A stretch of DNA of 64,000 bases from Nocardia asteroides (lineage in GTDB: Bacteria > Actinomycetota > Actinomycetes > Mycobacteriales > Mycobacteriaceae): contig NZ_CP089214.1 of assembly GCF_021183625.1 (NCBI RefSeq), forward strand, positions 620,001 to 684,000, in the 5' to 3' direction. The translations under genes were made by a program, and so were the position numbers. Within the stretch, counting starts at the first letter, position 1; every line of letters begins with the position of its first letter. This document shows, piece after piece, positions 53,466 to 61,555 of the stretch. The notes below the pieces were generated by a model. The model was not told where the DNA came from, made no database searches, and worked only from the letters and a program-made list of their open reading frames with translations.

Positions 53466-53924
53466 ATGAACGGGCTTCCGCTGCATCCCCTGGTCGTACA
53501 CGCGGTCGTCGTGCTGGTTCCGCTGGCCGCGCTCGGGGTGGTCGCGATCGCGCTCCGGCCCGCCGCACGGGCGCGGTTCGGGTGGCTGGTGGTCGCGGTC
53601 GCGGGGGTGGCCGCGGGGCTCACCCCGATCGCCACCGACAGCGGCGAGGAGCTGGAGCACGCGCTGCCGGCCAACGAGCTGATCGAGCGGCACGCCGTAC
53701 TCGGCGAATGGCTGCTCTACCTGGTGGTTCCGCTCTTCCTGGTGGCGCTGGCGCTCGTGCTGGTGGATCGGGCGGCGGGCGCCTGGACCCAACCGGTGCT
53801 GATCGTGCTCGCGGTGCTCGGCATCGCCCTCGCGGTGGGTGCGACGGCGCACGTGTACCGCGTCGGTGAGTCCGGCGCGCGGGCGGTCTGGGACGGGGTG
53901 GGCGCGCTCACGGCACCGCGGTGA
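53466..53924 (+). CDS. DUF2231 membrane protein
   Basis: A 152-residue protein with four hydrophobic helices. It opens GLPLHPLVVHAVVVLVPLAA, the DUF2231 hallmark, and contains ANELIERHAVLGEWLL. The conserved His residues could bind metal or haem; function is not established. GGAGTAGG lies upstream. Its 3' end overlaps the convergent DoxX-like gene by 17 bp. Confidence 0.87.
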   Translation: MNGLPLHPLVVHAVVVLVPLAALGVVAIALRPAARARFGWLVVAVAGVAAGLTPIATDSGEELEHALPANELIERHAVLGEWLLYLVVPLFLVALALVLVDRAAGAWTQPVLIVLAVLGIALAVGATAHVYRVGESGARAVWDGVGALTAPR

Positions 53925-54252
53925 CCAGGGCCGCGACCGCCGCGGCGAGGTACGGCAGCGGATAGCCGATATCGCGGTAGGCGCGGGCGGCGAGCACGGT
54001 CGCGGCGGCGCCGAGGAAGTAGATGACCAGGCCGAGCGCGGCGGCGGCGCCGACCGCCGGGACCGCGAACCCGGCGAGCAGCCCGGCCGCGCCGAGCGCC
54101 TTCACCCCGCCGAGCCAGGGCAGGGCGCGGTCCGGGATGCCGTAGCGGCGCATGTTGCCGCGCACCCAGTCGGCGCGGACGAGATCGATCAGGGCGGCGA
54201 TGGCGGCCAGGGCGGCGGCGAGCAGGGTGGTGACGATACGGGCGGTGGACAC
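53908..54252 (-). CDS. DoxX-like membrane protein
   Basis: A 114-residue protein with four helices. RRYGIPDRALPWLGGVKALG is the DoxX-like signature. The start at GTG 54252 is preferred because GAAGGAGA sits just ahead of it; the open frame continues to 54270. It is divergent from the ECF sigma factor gene at 54317, with only 64 bp between. ECF41 sigma factors are known to sit beside small redox or DoxX-type targets, so this gene may be the sigma factor's target. Confidence 0.85.
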   Translation of the reverse strand: MSTARIVTTLLAAALAAIAALIDLVRADWVRGNMRRYGIPDRALPWLGGVKALGAAGLLAGFAVPAVGAAAALGLVIYFLGAAATVLAARAYRDIGYPLPYLAAAVAALVTAVP

Positions 54253-54316
54253 GGGTCTCCTTCGGGGCACGGGCGGCGTCGACTACGTGACGACCGACCG
54301 CGACGAAAGGTGACCG

Positions 54317-55237
54317 GTGCGCACTGCGGAGAAGCTGTTCCTGGCCGAGCGACCCCGGCTGCTCGCACTCGGCTGCCGGATGCTCGGGTCGGCCGCCGAC
54401 GCCGAGGACGTGGTGCAGGAGGCGTGGATCCGGCTGTGCGGGGCGGGCGCGCCGGACAATCCGGCGGCCTGGCTGACCACGGTGACGACCCGGCTCTGCC
54501 TGGACCGGCTGCGGGCGAGGGCGCGGCGGCCCGAGCAACTCGGGGCGTTCACCCCCGAGATAGCGGGCGGGATCGATCCGGTCGAGGAGACGGTGCTGGT
54601 CGAGGAGGTGGGGCGGGCGCTGCTGGTGCTGCTGGATCGGCTGGGGCCGGAGGAGCGGGTGGCCTTCGTGCTGCACGATCTGTTCGCGGTGCCCTTCGCC
54701 GAGATCGCGCCGATGGTGCGGCGGACGCCCGCGACGGCCAAGAGGCTGGCGAGCCGGGCCAGGGCGAAGGTGCGCGGGGCGGAGGCGCCGGAGGGCGCGG
54801 CCCGGGATCGGGTGGTGGCGGAGCGGTTCCTCGCGGCGGCGCGGAGCGGGGACATCGGCGCGCTGCTCACCGTGCTGGCACCGGACGTGGTGCGCACCGC
54901 CGACCCGGCGGCGCTGCCCGCGGGTGCGCAGCCGGTGGTGCGCGGTGCGGATGCCGTCGCCAGGGAGACGGTGCTGCTGCGCGCCCGCGCCCGCGCCCGC
55001 TACGCCGCGGTACTGCTGATCGACGGCGCACCGGGGCTGGTCGTCGCGCCCGGCGGGCGGCTGCGCGCGGCCCTGCGGCTCACCGTGCGCGACGGCCGGA
55101 TCGCCTGCTACGAGGTGATCGCCGATCCACCCCGGCTGGCGCCCCTGACGCTCGCGCTCCCTGGCGCGACGCCCGCGCGGCGCGGCGGAACAGCCGATCC
55201 CGAGCGACTCCCGCCCGCATCGGCACCCGGCCCCTGA
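54317..55237 (+). CDS. ECF41/SigJ-like RNA polymerase sigma factor
   Basis: A 306-residue sigma factor. Sigma-70 regions 2 and 4 occupy residues ~1-160 (RMLGSAADAEDVVQEAWIRL; FAEIAPMVRRTPATAKRLAS). They are followed by a SnoaL-like C-terminal extension (~residues 170-275) as in ECF41 proteins, which in that family regulates activity in cis in place of an anti-sigma factor. GTG start with AAAGG upstream. It is divergent from the DoxX-like gene. The last ~30 residues are Pro/Ala-rich and unusual. Confidence 0.88.
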   Translation: MRTAEKLFLAERPRLLALGCRMLGSAADAEDVVQEAWIRLCGAGAPDNPAAWLTTVTTRLCLDRLRARARRPEQLGAFTPEIAGGIDPVEETVLVEEVGRALLVLLDRLGPEERVAFVLHDLFAVPFAEIAPMVRRTPATAKRLASRARAKVRGAEAPEGAARDRVVAERFLAAARSGDIGALLTVLAPDVVRTADPAALPAGAQPVVRGADAVARETVLLRARARARYAAVLLIDGAPGLVVAPGGRLRAALRLTVRDGRIACYEVIADPPRLAPLTLALPGATPARRGGTADPERLPPASAPGP

Positions 55238-55281
55238 CCGCACGCGGACGATCGAGCGCGGGCGGCGCCGACCTCCCCGCT

Positions 55282-55758
55282 TCAGTGCGCCGGGACGCGG
55301 GCGAAGCCGAGGGGCGGGGTGGGGTACGGGTTGCTCCGCAGCACCGGGCGGAAATCGGCGAGTGCGGGCAATACATCGGTGTTACGCGCGGCGTAGCACC
55401 GGACCAGCGGCAGCCGCCCGGCTACCTCGGCGCGCTCCAGCGGCTCGGGGTCGACGAAGCCGATCACGTCCAGCCCGACGCCGAGCGTGCGAGCGATCCG
55501 CAGCAGCGCGCCGGACTTGCGGCCCCACCCCACCTCGACGGCGGAGAAGTACTCGAGCACGCCGTGGCCGCGCAGCGCCGCGATGGTGCGGTCGGGGTGG
55601 CCGCGGCCCGCGACGGCGTGCAGCACGCCGCGATCACGGAGCAGCCGCAGGGTGCGCAGCGCGGCGGGGCGCAGCGCGCCGCCGGAGCCGTCGCTGACGG
55701 TGCCGTTCCACAGCGTGTGGTCCGGTTCCCAGACCAGGCAGTGCAGAGCCGGTCTCAT
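55282..55758 (-). CDS. HAD-like (FkbH-type) protein with altered catalytic acids
   Basis: A 158-residue protein resembling the HAD-IIIC/FkbH domain. CLVWEPDHTLWNGTVSDG matches the usual VWDLDNTLWxG, but the nucleophile Asp is Glu (E11). The second acidic motif FVDDxxxER is FVDPEPLER (D103, P104), while the Lys (K81 in GRKSGALLRIA) is kept. Phosphatase or phosphotransfer activity is therefore doubtful; a binding or regulatory role is possible. ATG 55758 has GGAGCGGG upstream. It stands alone, with no polyketide genes nearby. Confidence 0.75.
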   Translation of the reverse strand: MRPALHCLVWEPDHTLWNGTVSDGSGGALRPAALRTLRLLRDRGVLHAVAGRGHPDRTIAALRGHGVLEYFSAVEVGWGRKSGALLRIARTLGVGLDVIGFVDPEPLERAEVAGRLPLVRCYAARNTDVLPALADFRPVLRSNPYPTPPLGFARVPAH

Positions 55759-55976
55759 CGGCCCGCTCCTATCGGTTGTCGACGCGCGTGTCACGCCGAT
55801 CGCGCCGCACCTTCCGCGGCGCGACACGAACCGGGCAAGCCCCCGTTTTCCGGTGCTGACCGGCCGGGGGCGGCACGACTCTACAATCCGCGGCCGCCGT
55901 AGGCGCCGCGTTCCGGCCGGACCGATTCGGACGTGACGCGACTCACGCCCGCTTTCGGCTACGCTTTCCGGACCGG

Positions 55977-55992
55977 CTGTGATCGGTCACAG
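55977..55992. promoter_or_regulatory. 16-bp palindrome upstream of the PucR gene
   Basis: CTGTGA-tcgg-TCACAG, perfect 6-bp arms, 122 bp before the PucR start. Arms match those of the nuoA CRP-like site, but the spacing is shorter by 2 bp. Confidence 0.4.
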
Positions 55993-56064
55993 TGGTATTT
56001 CGGGCGATGACGCCGGGATTCACAGAAGCACGGGATTCGTTCCCCGGACAGCGTGCTGCGATTA

Positions 56065-56083
56065 CTGTGATCAACCTGCACAG
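56065..56083. promoter_or_regulatory. second CTGTG/CACAG repeat upstream of the PucR gene
   Basis: CTGTG-N9-CACAG, 31 bp before the PucR start. It shares the word CTGTGATC with the upstream palindrome. It may be part of an autoregulatory region. Confidence 0.3.
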
Positions 56084-56114
56084 CTAGTAAACCCGGGGGC
56101 AGAAGGAGTCGCCT

Positions 56115-57335
56115 ATGTCCGTCGACAGTTCGACCAGAGCGGGCCTGACCCTGTCCGGAAAACCGATGTCGTCGTCCCTTCAGGACGTGCGGTCGCTATC
56201 CCGGCAGATGGTGGGGCATTTCGTCGCGAACGTCGCGCCCTGCGGGACCCTACCCGGCGACGCCATCTCCGGCGATGTCACCACGATCACTCGGGTCTGC
56301 CTCGAATTCGCGGTCAGCATGCTCGACGGCAAGGACATTCCGGAGAAGTTGCAGCGGCTGCAGGACGCCGCGGCGGGCTGGGCGCGCGAGGGCGTGCCCA
56401 TCGACACCATCCACCACTCCATCCACGAGGGCTTCAAGATGGGGCTCGATCTCGTGGTCTCGCAGGCCAGCATCAAGGACTACGAGAACCTGGTCGACGG
56501 CGCCAAGACCGTCGTCGAGATGCTCGACATGATCACCACCACCATCTCCATGGCCTACGTGCGCGAACTGCGCTCGGTGGTGAGCGAGCACCACACCGCG
56601 GTGCACACGCTCACCTCCGCGCTGCTGGGCGGGCACAGCACCTCGACCATGGCCCGCGAGTGCGGGATCGCCATCGCGACGTCGTACGCGGTGCTCGCGG
56701 TCGCCATCCCGCCGCACCGGGACGAGGCCAACCCCACCCTGGACGGCCTGGTGGTGGCCAGGCGCAAGCTGCGCCGGGTGCAGGCCGAGCTGGCCACCCG
56801 CTGCGGGGAGAGCGCGCTCTCGCTGCTGAGCGTGGACGGCGGCACCGTGCTCATCCCGGCGACCCGGTTCGACCGCGAGGGCTTCGACGCCCTGGTCGAG
56901 CAGCTGTCCCGGGCGGCGCAGGTCGGCATCACCGCGACCGTGGTCGAGGCGACCCCGGAGCAGATCCCGGACGCCGCCGACCAGGCGCACGAGCTGCTGG
57001 ACATGGTGCAGCGGCTGCAGGCCGTCGCCGGGCTCTACCGCTTCGACGAGCTGGCGCTGGAGTACCAGCTCACCCGCCCCGGCCCGGGCCGGGAGTACCT
57101 CGGCTCGCTGCTCGACCCGCTCGACGAGCACCCGGAGCTGCTGGAGACCCTGCAGCGGCACATCGCCAACAACCTGAACCGGCAGCGCACCGCGCGCGTC
57201 CTGCACGTGCACACCAACACGGTGGACTACCGGCTCAAGCGGATCGGCCAGCTCACCGGCTTCGACCCGTCCCAGCCGTCCGGGCTGTGGTATCTGCGCT
57301 CGGCCCTGGTCGCGCGCACCTATCGCGCGTCCTGA
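56115..57335 (+). CDS. PucR family transcriptional regulator
   Basis: A 406-residue regulator of the PucR/CdaR type. The N-terminal ~160 residues form a helical RsbRD-like sensor region (LSRQMVGHFVANVAPCGTLP). A GGDEF-like middle domain follows. The C-terminal PucR HTH is HIANNLNRQRTARVLHVHTN, followed by TVDYRLKRIGQLTG. Such regulators are numerous in Nocardia and respond to metabolites that are mostly unknown. AGAAGGAG precedes the ATG. A strong terminator separates it from the convergent acetyltransferase gene. Confidence 0.9.
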   Translation: MSVDSSTRAGLTLSGKPMSSSLQDVRSLSRQMVGHFVANVAPCGTLPGDAISGDVTTITRVCLEFAVSMLDGKDIPEKLQRLQDAAAGWAREGVPIDTIHHSIHEGFKMGLDLVVSQASIKDYENLVDGAKTVVEMLDMITTTISMAYVRELRSVVSEHHTAVHTLTSALLGGHSTSTMARECGIAIATSYAVLAVAIPPHRDEANPTLDGLVVARRKLRRVQAELATRCGESALSLLSVDGGTVLIPATRFDREGFDALVEQLSRAAQVGITATVVEATPEQIPDAADQAHELLDMVQRLQAVAGLYRFDELALEYQLTRPGPGREYLGSLLDPLDEHPELLETLQRHIANNLNRQRTARVLHVHTNTVDYRLKRIGQLTGFDPSQPSGLWYLRSALVARTYRAS

Positions 57336-57350
57336 CCCCCGCGTCCGTAC

Positions 57351-57375
57351 GGCCCCCGGCAGCCCGCCGGGGGCC
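57351..57375. terminator. bidirectional terminator
   Basis: A perfect 10-bp stem GGCCCCCGGC / GCCGGGGGCC with a 5-nt loop lies between convergent genes. It starts 15 bp after the PucR stop. Confidence 0.75.
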
Positions 57376-57384
57376 CGTTCGGCG

Positions 57385-57936
57385 TCACGGGCGGCGGATC
57401 ATGGTCCAGAAGCGCGGCATGCCGTCGGGCTGGTGGGTGGAGGCGACGTCGAAGCCGTGCCGCTCGTAGAACGGCACGTTCGCCTCGTTCACCGTCTCCA
57501 GGTAGGTGGGGTGGGCGGAGTCGGCGAGCACCGGGTCGATCAGCGCGGCGCCGTGCCCGCGGCCCTGCTCGTCCGGGTCGACGCCGAGGATGAACAGGTG
57601 CAGGAAGGGCTGCTCGAGCACCGCGCGCTGGGCCCGCTCCAGCTCGGAGGTGAAGGCGCCGAAGCGGCGGAAGGCGCCGATACCGAGCCGGACCGGCGCG
57701 CTCAGGAAGCCTGCGCCCGCCAGTTGGCGCAGCCCGAGCCCGCGGCCGGGCAGCAGCCAGATCGCCGCGCCCGCGCCGGGCCGCTCGTCCAGCCTCCCGT
57801 ACTTCCGGCCCAGCCGGGCCGAGGTGTCGAAGAACCAGGGCAGCACCGCCGCGCGGCGCGCCGGGTCGGGCTGGATGTAGGTGAACATGGGATCGTCGTG
57901 GAAGGCGCGGGCCAAGATCCTGCCGGGTCCGGTCAT
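57385..57936 (-). CDS. GNAT family N-acetyltransferase
   Basis: A 183-residue acetyltransferase. The acetyl-CoA loop is LFILGVDPDEQGRGHGAALI, and the C-terminal TYLETVNEANVPFYERHGFD is standard. The N-terminus starts directly at RILARAFHDDPMFTY, so the usual first strand is short. The frame is open further upstream but that stretch is not protein-like. There is no Shine-Dalgarno; TACGAT lies 6 nt before the ATG on the minus strand, suggesting a leaderless message. The acceptor substrate is unknown. Confidence 0.87.
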   Translation of the reverse strand: MTGPGRILARAFHDDPMFTYIQPDPARRAAVLPWFFDTSARLGRKYGRLDERPGAGAAIWLLPGRGLGLRQLAGAGFLSAPVRLGIGAFRRFGAFTSELERAQRAVLEQPFLHLFILGVDPDEQGRGHGAALIDPVLADSAHPTYLETVNEANVPFYERHGFDVASTHQPDGMPRFWTMIRRP

Positions 57937-57942
57937 GCCGGG

Positions 57943-57948
57943 ATCGTA
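57943..57948 (-). promoter_or_regulatory. putative -10 box for the acetyltransferase gene
   Basis: TACGAT on the minus strand, 6 nt before the ATG at 57936. This is consistent with a leaderless transcript. Confidence 0.4.
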
Positions 57949-58000
57949 GAGCGCGAAGCCGTCCGTGGCATGGGGTACAGCGCTGCGCGCAGCGAGATTC

Positions 58001-58035
58001 CGATCTTCGATCGGGTCTTCCGATCGGCACCGATC
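58001..58035. promoter_or_regulatory. cluster of CGATC repeats upstream of the ABC transporter operon
   Basis: CGATC occurs four times (58001, 58008, 58021, 58031). The last two form the palindrome GATCGG-ca-CCGATC (58022-58035). It lies 76 bp before the binding-protein start and could be an operator region. Confidence 0.35.
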
Positions 58036-58110
58036 AGTATCGGCGGAACCTGAATTCGGTTGTGCGCCAATCGTTGACCTGGTCCGATGGGCCGTGCTGG
58101 AGTCGATCCC

Positions 58111-59778
58111 ATGTCTGCAGAGCACGAAGAGGTCCGGCGTTCCGGGAACAGATTGGGCCGCAGCCGGGCGTGGCCGATCGCGGCGGTGATCGCGGTCGTC
58201 GCGGTGGTGGTGGCGGGGGTCCTACTCGCCACCCGGTCGGGCTCGGACGCCGCGGCGGACTCGCCCGCCCGCAGCGGGACGCTGACCTACGCGGTGGCGG
58301 GCACCCAGGTCTCGCTCGACCCCGCCGTCGCGGCCACCGCGGTGACCAGCGTGATCAACCGCAACATCTTCGACTCGCTGGTGGTGCAGACCGGCCCGGA
58401 GAGCTTCGGCCCGTGGCTGGCCAGCGAGTGGAGCGTCGCCCCCGACGGCCGCACCTACACCTTCACGCTGCGCGCGGGGGTCACCTTCCACGACGGCACC
58501 CCGCTGGACGCCGCCGCGGTGCGCGCCACCCTCGACCACGTGGTCGACCCGCAGACCAAGTCCGCCTACGCGGCCTCGCTGATCACGCCGTACCAGGAGA
58601 CCAGGGTGCTCGACGCCCGACGGCTCGAGGTGGTGCTGAAGCAGCCGTTCACCCCGTTCCTGCAGGCGCTCTCCACCCCGAGCCTCGGCATCCAGAGCCC
58701 GCAGGCGCTCGCCGCGCCGGAGTACCGCCCGGTGGGCACCGGCCCGTTCGCCTTCGAGCGGTGGGAGCAGGGCAAGCGCGAGACGCTGGTGCGCAACGAG
58801 GGCTACACCTCGCCGCCGACCGGCGCGGAGAACCGGGGCGCTGCCTACCTGGACCGGCTGGTGTTCGAGTTCGTCCCGGAGGACGCCACCCGCTACGGCG
58901 CGCTGATCAGCGGCCAGGTGCAGGGCATCGCCGGGGTGCCACCGGTCTCCGCCGGTGACCTGTCGGAGCTGGACGGCTTCGAACTGCACAGCACCGAGAC
59001 GCCGGGGCTGAACTACAACGTCTACCTCAACCGCTCCCGCGGCGCGCTGCGGGATCCGCTGGTGCGCCGCGCGCTGAGCTCGGCGGTCGACGTCGAGGCG
59101 CTGGTGCGCAGCGTCTACTTCGGCCGCTACCCCGTGGCGGACAACGCGCTGAGCCCGACCACGGCCGGCTACGACGGGGGCGCGAACAGCGAACTGGCGA
59201 AGCACGATCCGGACGCGGCGCGCAGGCTCCTCGACCAGGCCGGGTGGACCGGGACCGACGCCGACGGATACCGGGTCAAGGACGGCAGGCGGCTCACCCT
59301 GGTCTGGCCGTACTGGCCCGAGGGCACCAAGGACCAGCGCGAGGTCATCGCCGAGGGCTTCAAGGCGCAGGCGCGCACGGTCGGCATCGAGATCGCCAGA
59401 CCGACCGTCGACACCGGCACCTACGTCGACCGCTACCTGATCGGCGGCGAGTACGACCTGGTCGACGTGAGCTTCGCCCGCCCGACCCCGGACGTGCTGC
59501 GCTTCGCCTTCTTCTCCGCCAACACCTACGCGAAGGCGGGCGGCAACGTGGCGCTGGTGGACTCGCCCGAGATCGACGCCTGGGTCACCGAGGCGGCGGC
59601 CGACCCGGCCAGGGCGGGCACGGCCTACTCGGCGGTGCAGCGCGAGGTGCTGAAGCAGTCCTACATCGTGCCGGTCTACACCCCGGTGAGCCTGACCGGG
59701 TTCGCGGATTCGGTCCGCGGGCTGGTCTTCGACGCGCAGACCTACCCGCGCTTCGCCGACGTCTGGCTCGCCTCCTGA
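58111..59778 (+). CDS. ABC transporter substrate-binding protein, family 5
   Basis: A 555-residue peptide/nickel-type (SBP_bac_5) binding protein. An N-terminal helix (AWPIAAVIAVVAVVVAGVLL) is not followed by a lipobox Cys, so it appears anchored by an uncleaved helix or simply exported rather than lipidated. Family motifs are NIFDSLVVQTGPESFGPWLA, LRAGVTFHDGTPLDAAAVRA and VGTGPFAFERWEQG. The ligand is not predictable. ATG 58111 has GGAG at 9-nt spacing. It is the first gene of a five-gene operon. Confidence 0.92.
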   Translation: MSAEHEEVRRSGNRLGRSRAWPIAAVIAVVAVVVAGVLLATRSGSDAAADSPARSGTLTYAVAGTQVSLDPAVAATAVTSVINRNIFDSLVVQTGPESFGPWLASEWSVAPDGRTYTFTLRAGVTFHDGTPLDAAAVRATLDHVVDPQTKSAYAASLITPYQETRVLDARRLEVVLKQPFTPFLQALSTPSLGIQSPQALAAPEYRPVGTGPFAFERWEQGKRETLVRNEGYTSPPTGAENRGAAYLDRLVFEFVPEDATRYGALISGQVQGIAGVPPVSAGDLSELDGFELHSTETPGLNYNVYLNRSRGALRDPLVRRALSSAVDVEALVRSVYFGRYPVADNALSPTTAGYDGGANSELAKHDPDAARRLLDQAGWTGTDADGYRVKDGRRLTLVWPYWPEGTKDQREVIAEGFKAQARTVGIEIARPTVDTGTYVDRYLIGGEYDLVDVSFARPTPDVLRFAFFSANTYAKAGGNVALVDSPEIDAWVTEAAADPARAGTAYSAVQREVLKQSYIVPVYTPVSLTGFADSVRGLVFDAQTYPRFADVWLAS

Positions 59779-59783
59779 GCGGG

Positions 59784-60722
59784 GTGCCGGAGCCGCTGCG
59801 CTGGCTGGCCGGGCGGCTGGCGCTGGCGCTGCTGGTGATGTGGGGCGCGGCCACGGTGACCTTCGCCGGGCTGCTGCTCATCCCCGGCGACCCGGCGCGG
59901 GCGGTGGCGGGCGGGGTCGCGGCCACCGCCGCGCCGGAGGTGCTGGCCCGGATCCGCGCCGACTACGGCTTCGACGACCCGGTGCTGCTCCAGTACCTGC
60001 GCTTTCTCGGCCGGTTGTGCCGCGGCGACCTGGGCCGCTCGTACCAGCTGAACCAGCCGGTGCTGACGGTGGTGGCCGAGCAGGCGGGCGCCACGCTGGC
60101 ACTCGCGCTCGGCGGGATGGTGCTCGGGTTGCTGCTCGCGCTCGCGGTCGCGGTCGCCACGGCGGGCAGGCCGCGGCCGCGCGCGGTGGCGCGGGTGGCG
60201 GAGTTCGGGGCGCTCTCGATGCCGACGTTCTGGATCGGGTTCCTGCTGCTGGCGCTCTTCTCCTTCCGCTGGCACGTGTTCCCGGTTCTGGGCAACGGCG
60301 GCCCGGCCGCGCTGGTGCTGCCCTGGATCACCCTCGCCATCGCCGTCGCCGGGGTGCTCTCCCAGGTGGCGCGGGACGGGATCGAGCAGGCGCTGGCGCA
60401 GCCGTTCGCGCTGACGGTGCGGGCGCGCGGCGCCACCGAGACCAGGGTGCGGCTGCACCACGCGCTGCGGCACGCGGCGCTGCCGGTGCTCACCATCTCG
60501 GGCTGGATGTTCGGCAACCTGCTCGGCGGGGTGGTGGTCGTCGAGACCGTCTTCGCCCGGCAGGGATTGGGCCAGGTGCTGGTGACGGCGGTGCGCGGCC
60601 GCGACTACCCGGTGGTGACCGGGCTGGTGGTGCTCACCGCCGCCGCCTTCTCGCTGATCGGGATCGCGCTGGACCAGCTGTACCGGATCGTCGACCCCCG
60701 GGTCGGGGCGGTGGTGCGGTGA
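59784..60722 (+). CDS. ABC transporter permease (DppB/OppB type)
   Basis: A 312-residue inner-membrane permease with six helices. It begins RWLAGRLALALLVMWGAATV and has the DppB loop IPGDPARAV followed by YGFDDPVLLQYLRFLGRLCR. The cytoplasmic coupling loop reads ARGATETRVRLHHALRHAAL, matching the EAA motif. GTG start 5 bp after the binding-protein stop. The stop overlaps the next permease (GTGA). Confidence 0.93.
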   Translation: MPEPLRWLAGRLALALLVMWGAATVTFAGLLLIPGDPARAVAGGVAATAAPEVLARIRADYGFDDPVLLQYLRFLGRLCRGDLGRSYQLNQPVLTVVAEQAGATLALALGGMVLGLLLALAVAVATAGRPRPRAVARVAEFGALSMPTFWIGFLLLALFSFRWHVFPVLGNGGPAALVLPWITLAIAVAGVLSQVARDGIEQALAQPFALTVRARGATETRVRLHHALRHAALPVLTISGWMFGNLLGGVVVVETVFARQGLGQVLVTAVRGRDYPVVTGLVVLTAAAFSLIGIALDQLYRIVDPRVGAVVR

Positions 60723-61555
60723 GTACCGCGAGCGCGCTCGGCCGCGGCTCGGCGCGGCTGCCCGGTGCGGGGGTGCTGCTCGCCGGGGTGGTGCTGCTGC
60801 TGATCCTGCTGGCGGCGATGGCGCCGGGGCTGCTGGCCGGGTCACCGGAGGCCATCGACCCGGCGGTCACGCTGCGGCCGCCGAGCCTCGCGCACCCGTT
60901 CGGCACCGACTGGCTCGGCCGCGACGTCTACGCCAGGGTGGTGCACGGCACCGCGGCCACGCTGCTGGTCGGGGTCGGCTCGACGCTGGCGGCGAGCCTG
61001 GCCGGCGCGGTGTGGGGGCTGTTGGCGGCGCTGGGCGGCCCGGTGGCGGACCAGGTCGGCATGCGGCTCGCCGACGTCTTCCTCGCGTTCCCCGCGGTGC
61101 TGATGGCGCTGCTGGTGGTGGCCGTGCTCGGGCCGGGCACCGGGAATGTCGCGATCGCGGTGACGGTGGCGCTGGCCCCCGGCTTCGCCCGGATCGTGCG
61201 GATCCGGACGCACCTGGTGCGGCAGTTCGCGTACGTGCGGGCGGCGCTCGACCTCGGCATCGCGCCGGTCCGGGTGGTGCTGCGGCACGTGGCGCCGAAT
61301 GTGCTGATCCCGCTCGGGGTGCTGGTGGTGATCAATATCGGCACCGCGATCATCATCGGCGCCTCGCTCAGCTTCCTCGGTCTCGGCGCGGAGTCGTCGG
61401 TGCCGGAGTGGGGCGCGCTGCTCGCGCAGTCCCGCAACTATCTCTCCGCGCAGTGGACGCTCGCGGTATTCCCCGGGCTCGCGGTGACGGTGACGGTGCT
61501 GGCCGTGAGCGTGCTCGGCCGTGCCCTGCGGGCCCGATCGGAGGGGGAATCGTGA
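60719..61555 (+). CDS. ABC transporter permease (DppC/OppC type)
   Basis: A 278-residue permease with six helices. The DppC signature HPFGTDWLGRDVYARVVHGT is clear, and the EAA loop reads AALDLGIAPVRVVLRHVAPN. The C-terminus includes GASLSFLGLGAESSVPEWG. GTG overlaps the upstream permease stop, and the stop overlaps the ATPase GTG, so the operon is tightly coupled. Confidence 0.93.
   Translation: MSTASALGRGSARLPGAGVLLAGVVLLLILLAAMAPGLLAGSPEAIDPAVTLRPPSLAHPFGTDWLGRDVYARVVHGTAATLLVGVGSTLAASLAGAVWGLLAALGGPVADQVGMRLADVFLAFPAVLMALLVVAVLGPGTGNVAIAVTVALAPGFARIVRIRTHLVRQFAYVRAALDLGIAPVRVVLRHVAPNVLIPLGVLVVINIGTAIIIGASLSFLGLGAESSVPEWGALLAQSRNYLSAQWTLAVFPGLAVTVTVLAVSVLGRALRARSEGES

Larger units (their letters stand above)
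55759..56114. other. 356-bp intergenic region between the HAD-like and PucR genes
   Basis: No gene recognised. The right half holds two CTGTG/CACAG inverted repeats and the PucR Shine-Dalgarno. The left half is the upstream region of the HAD-like gene and shows no clear element. Confidence 0.6.
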
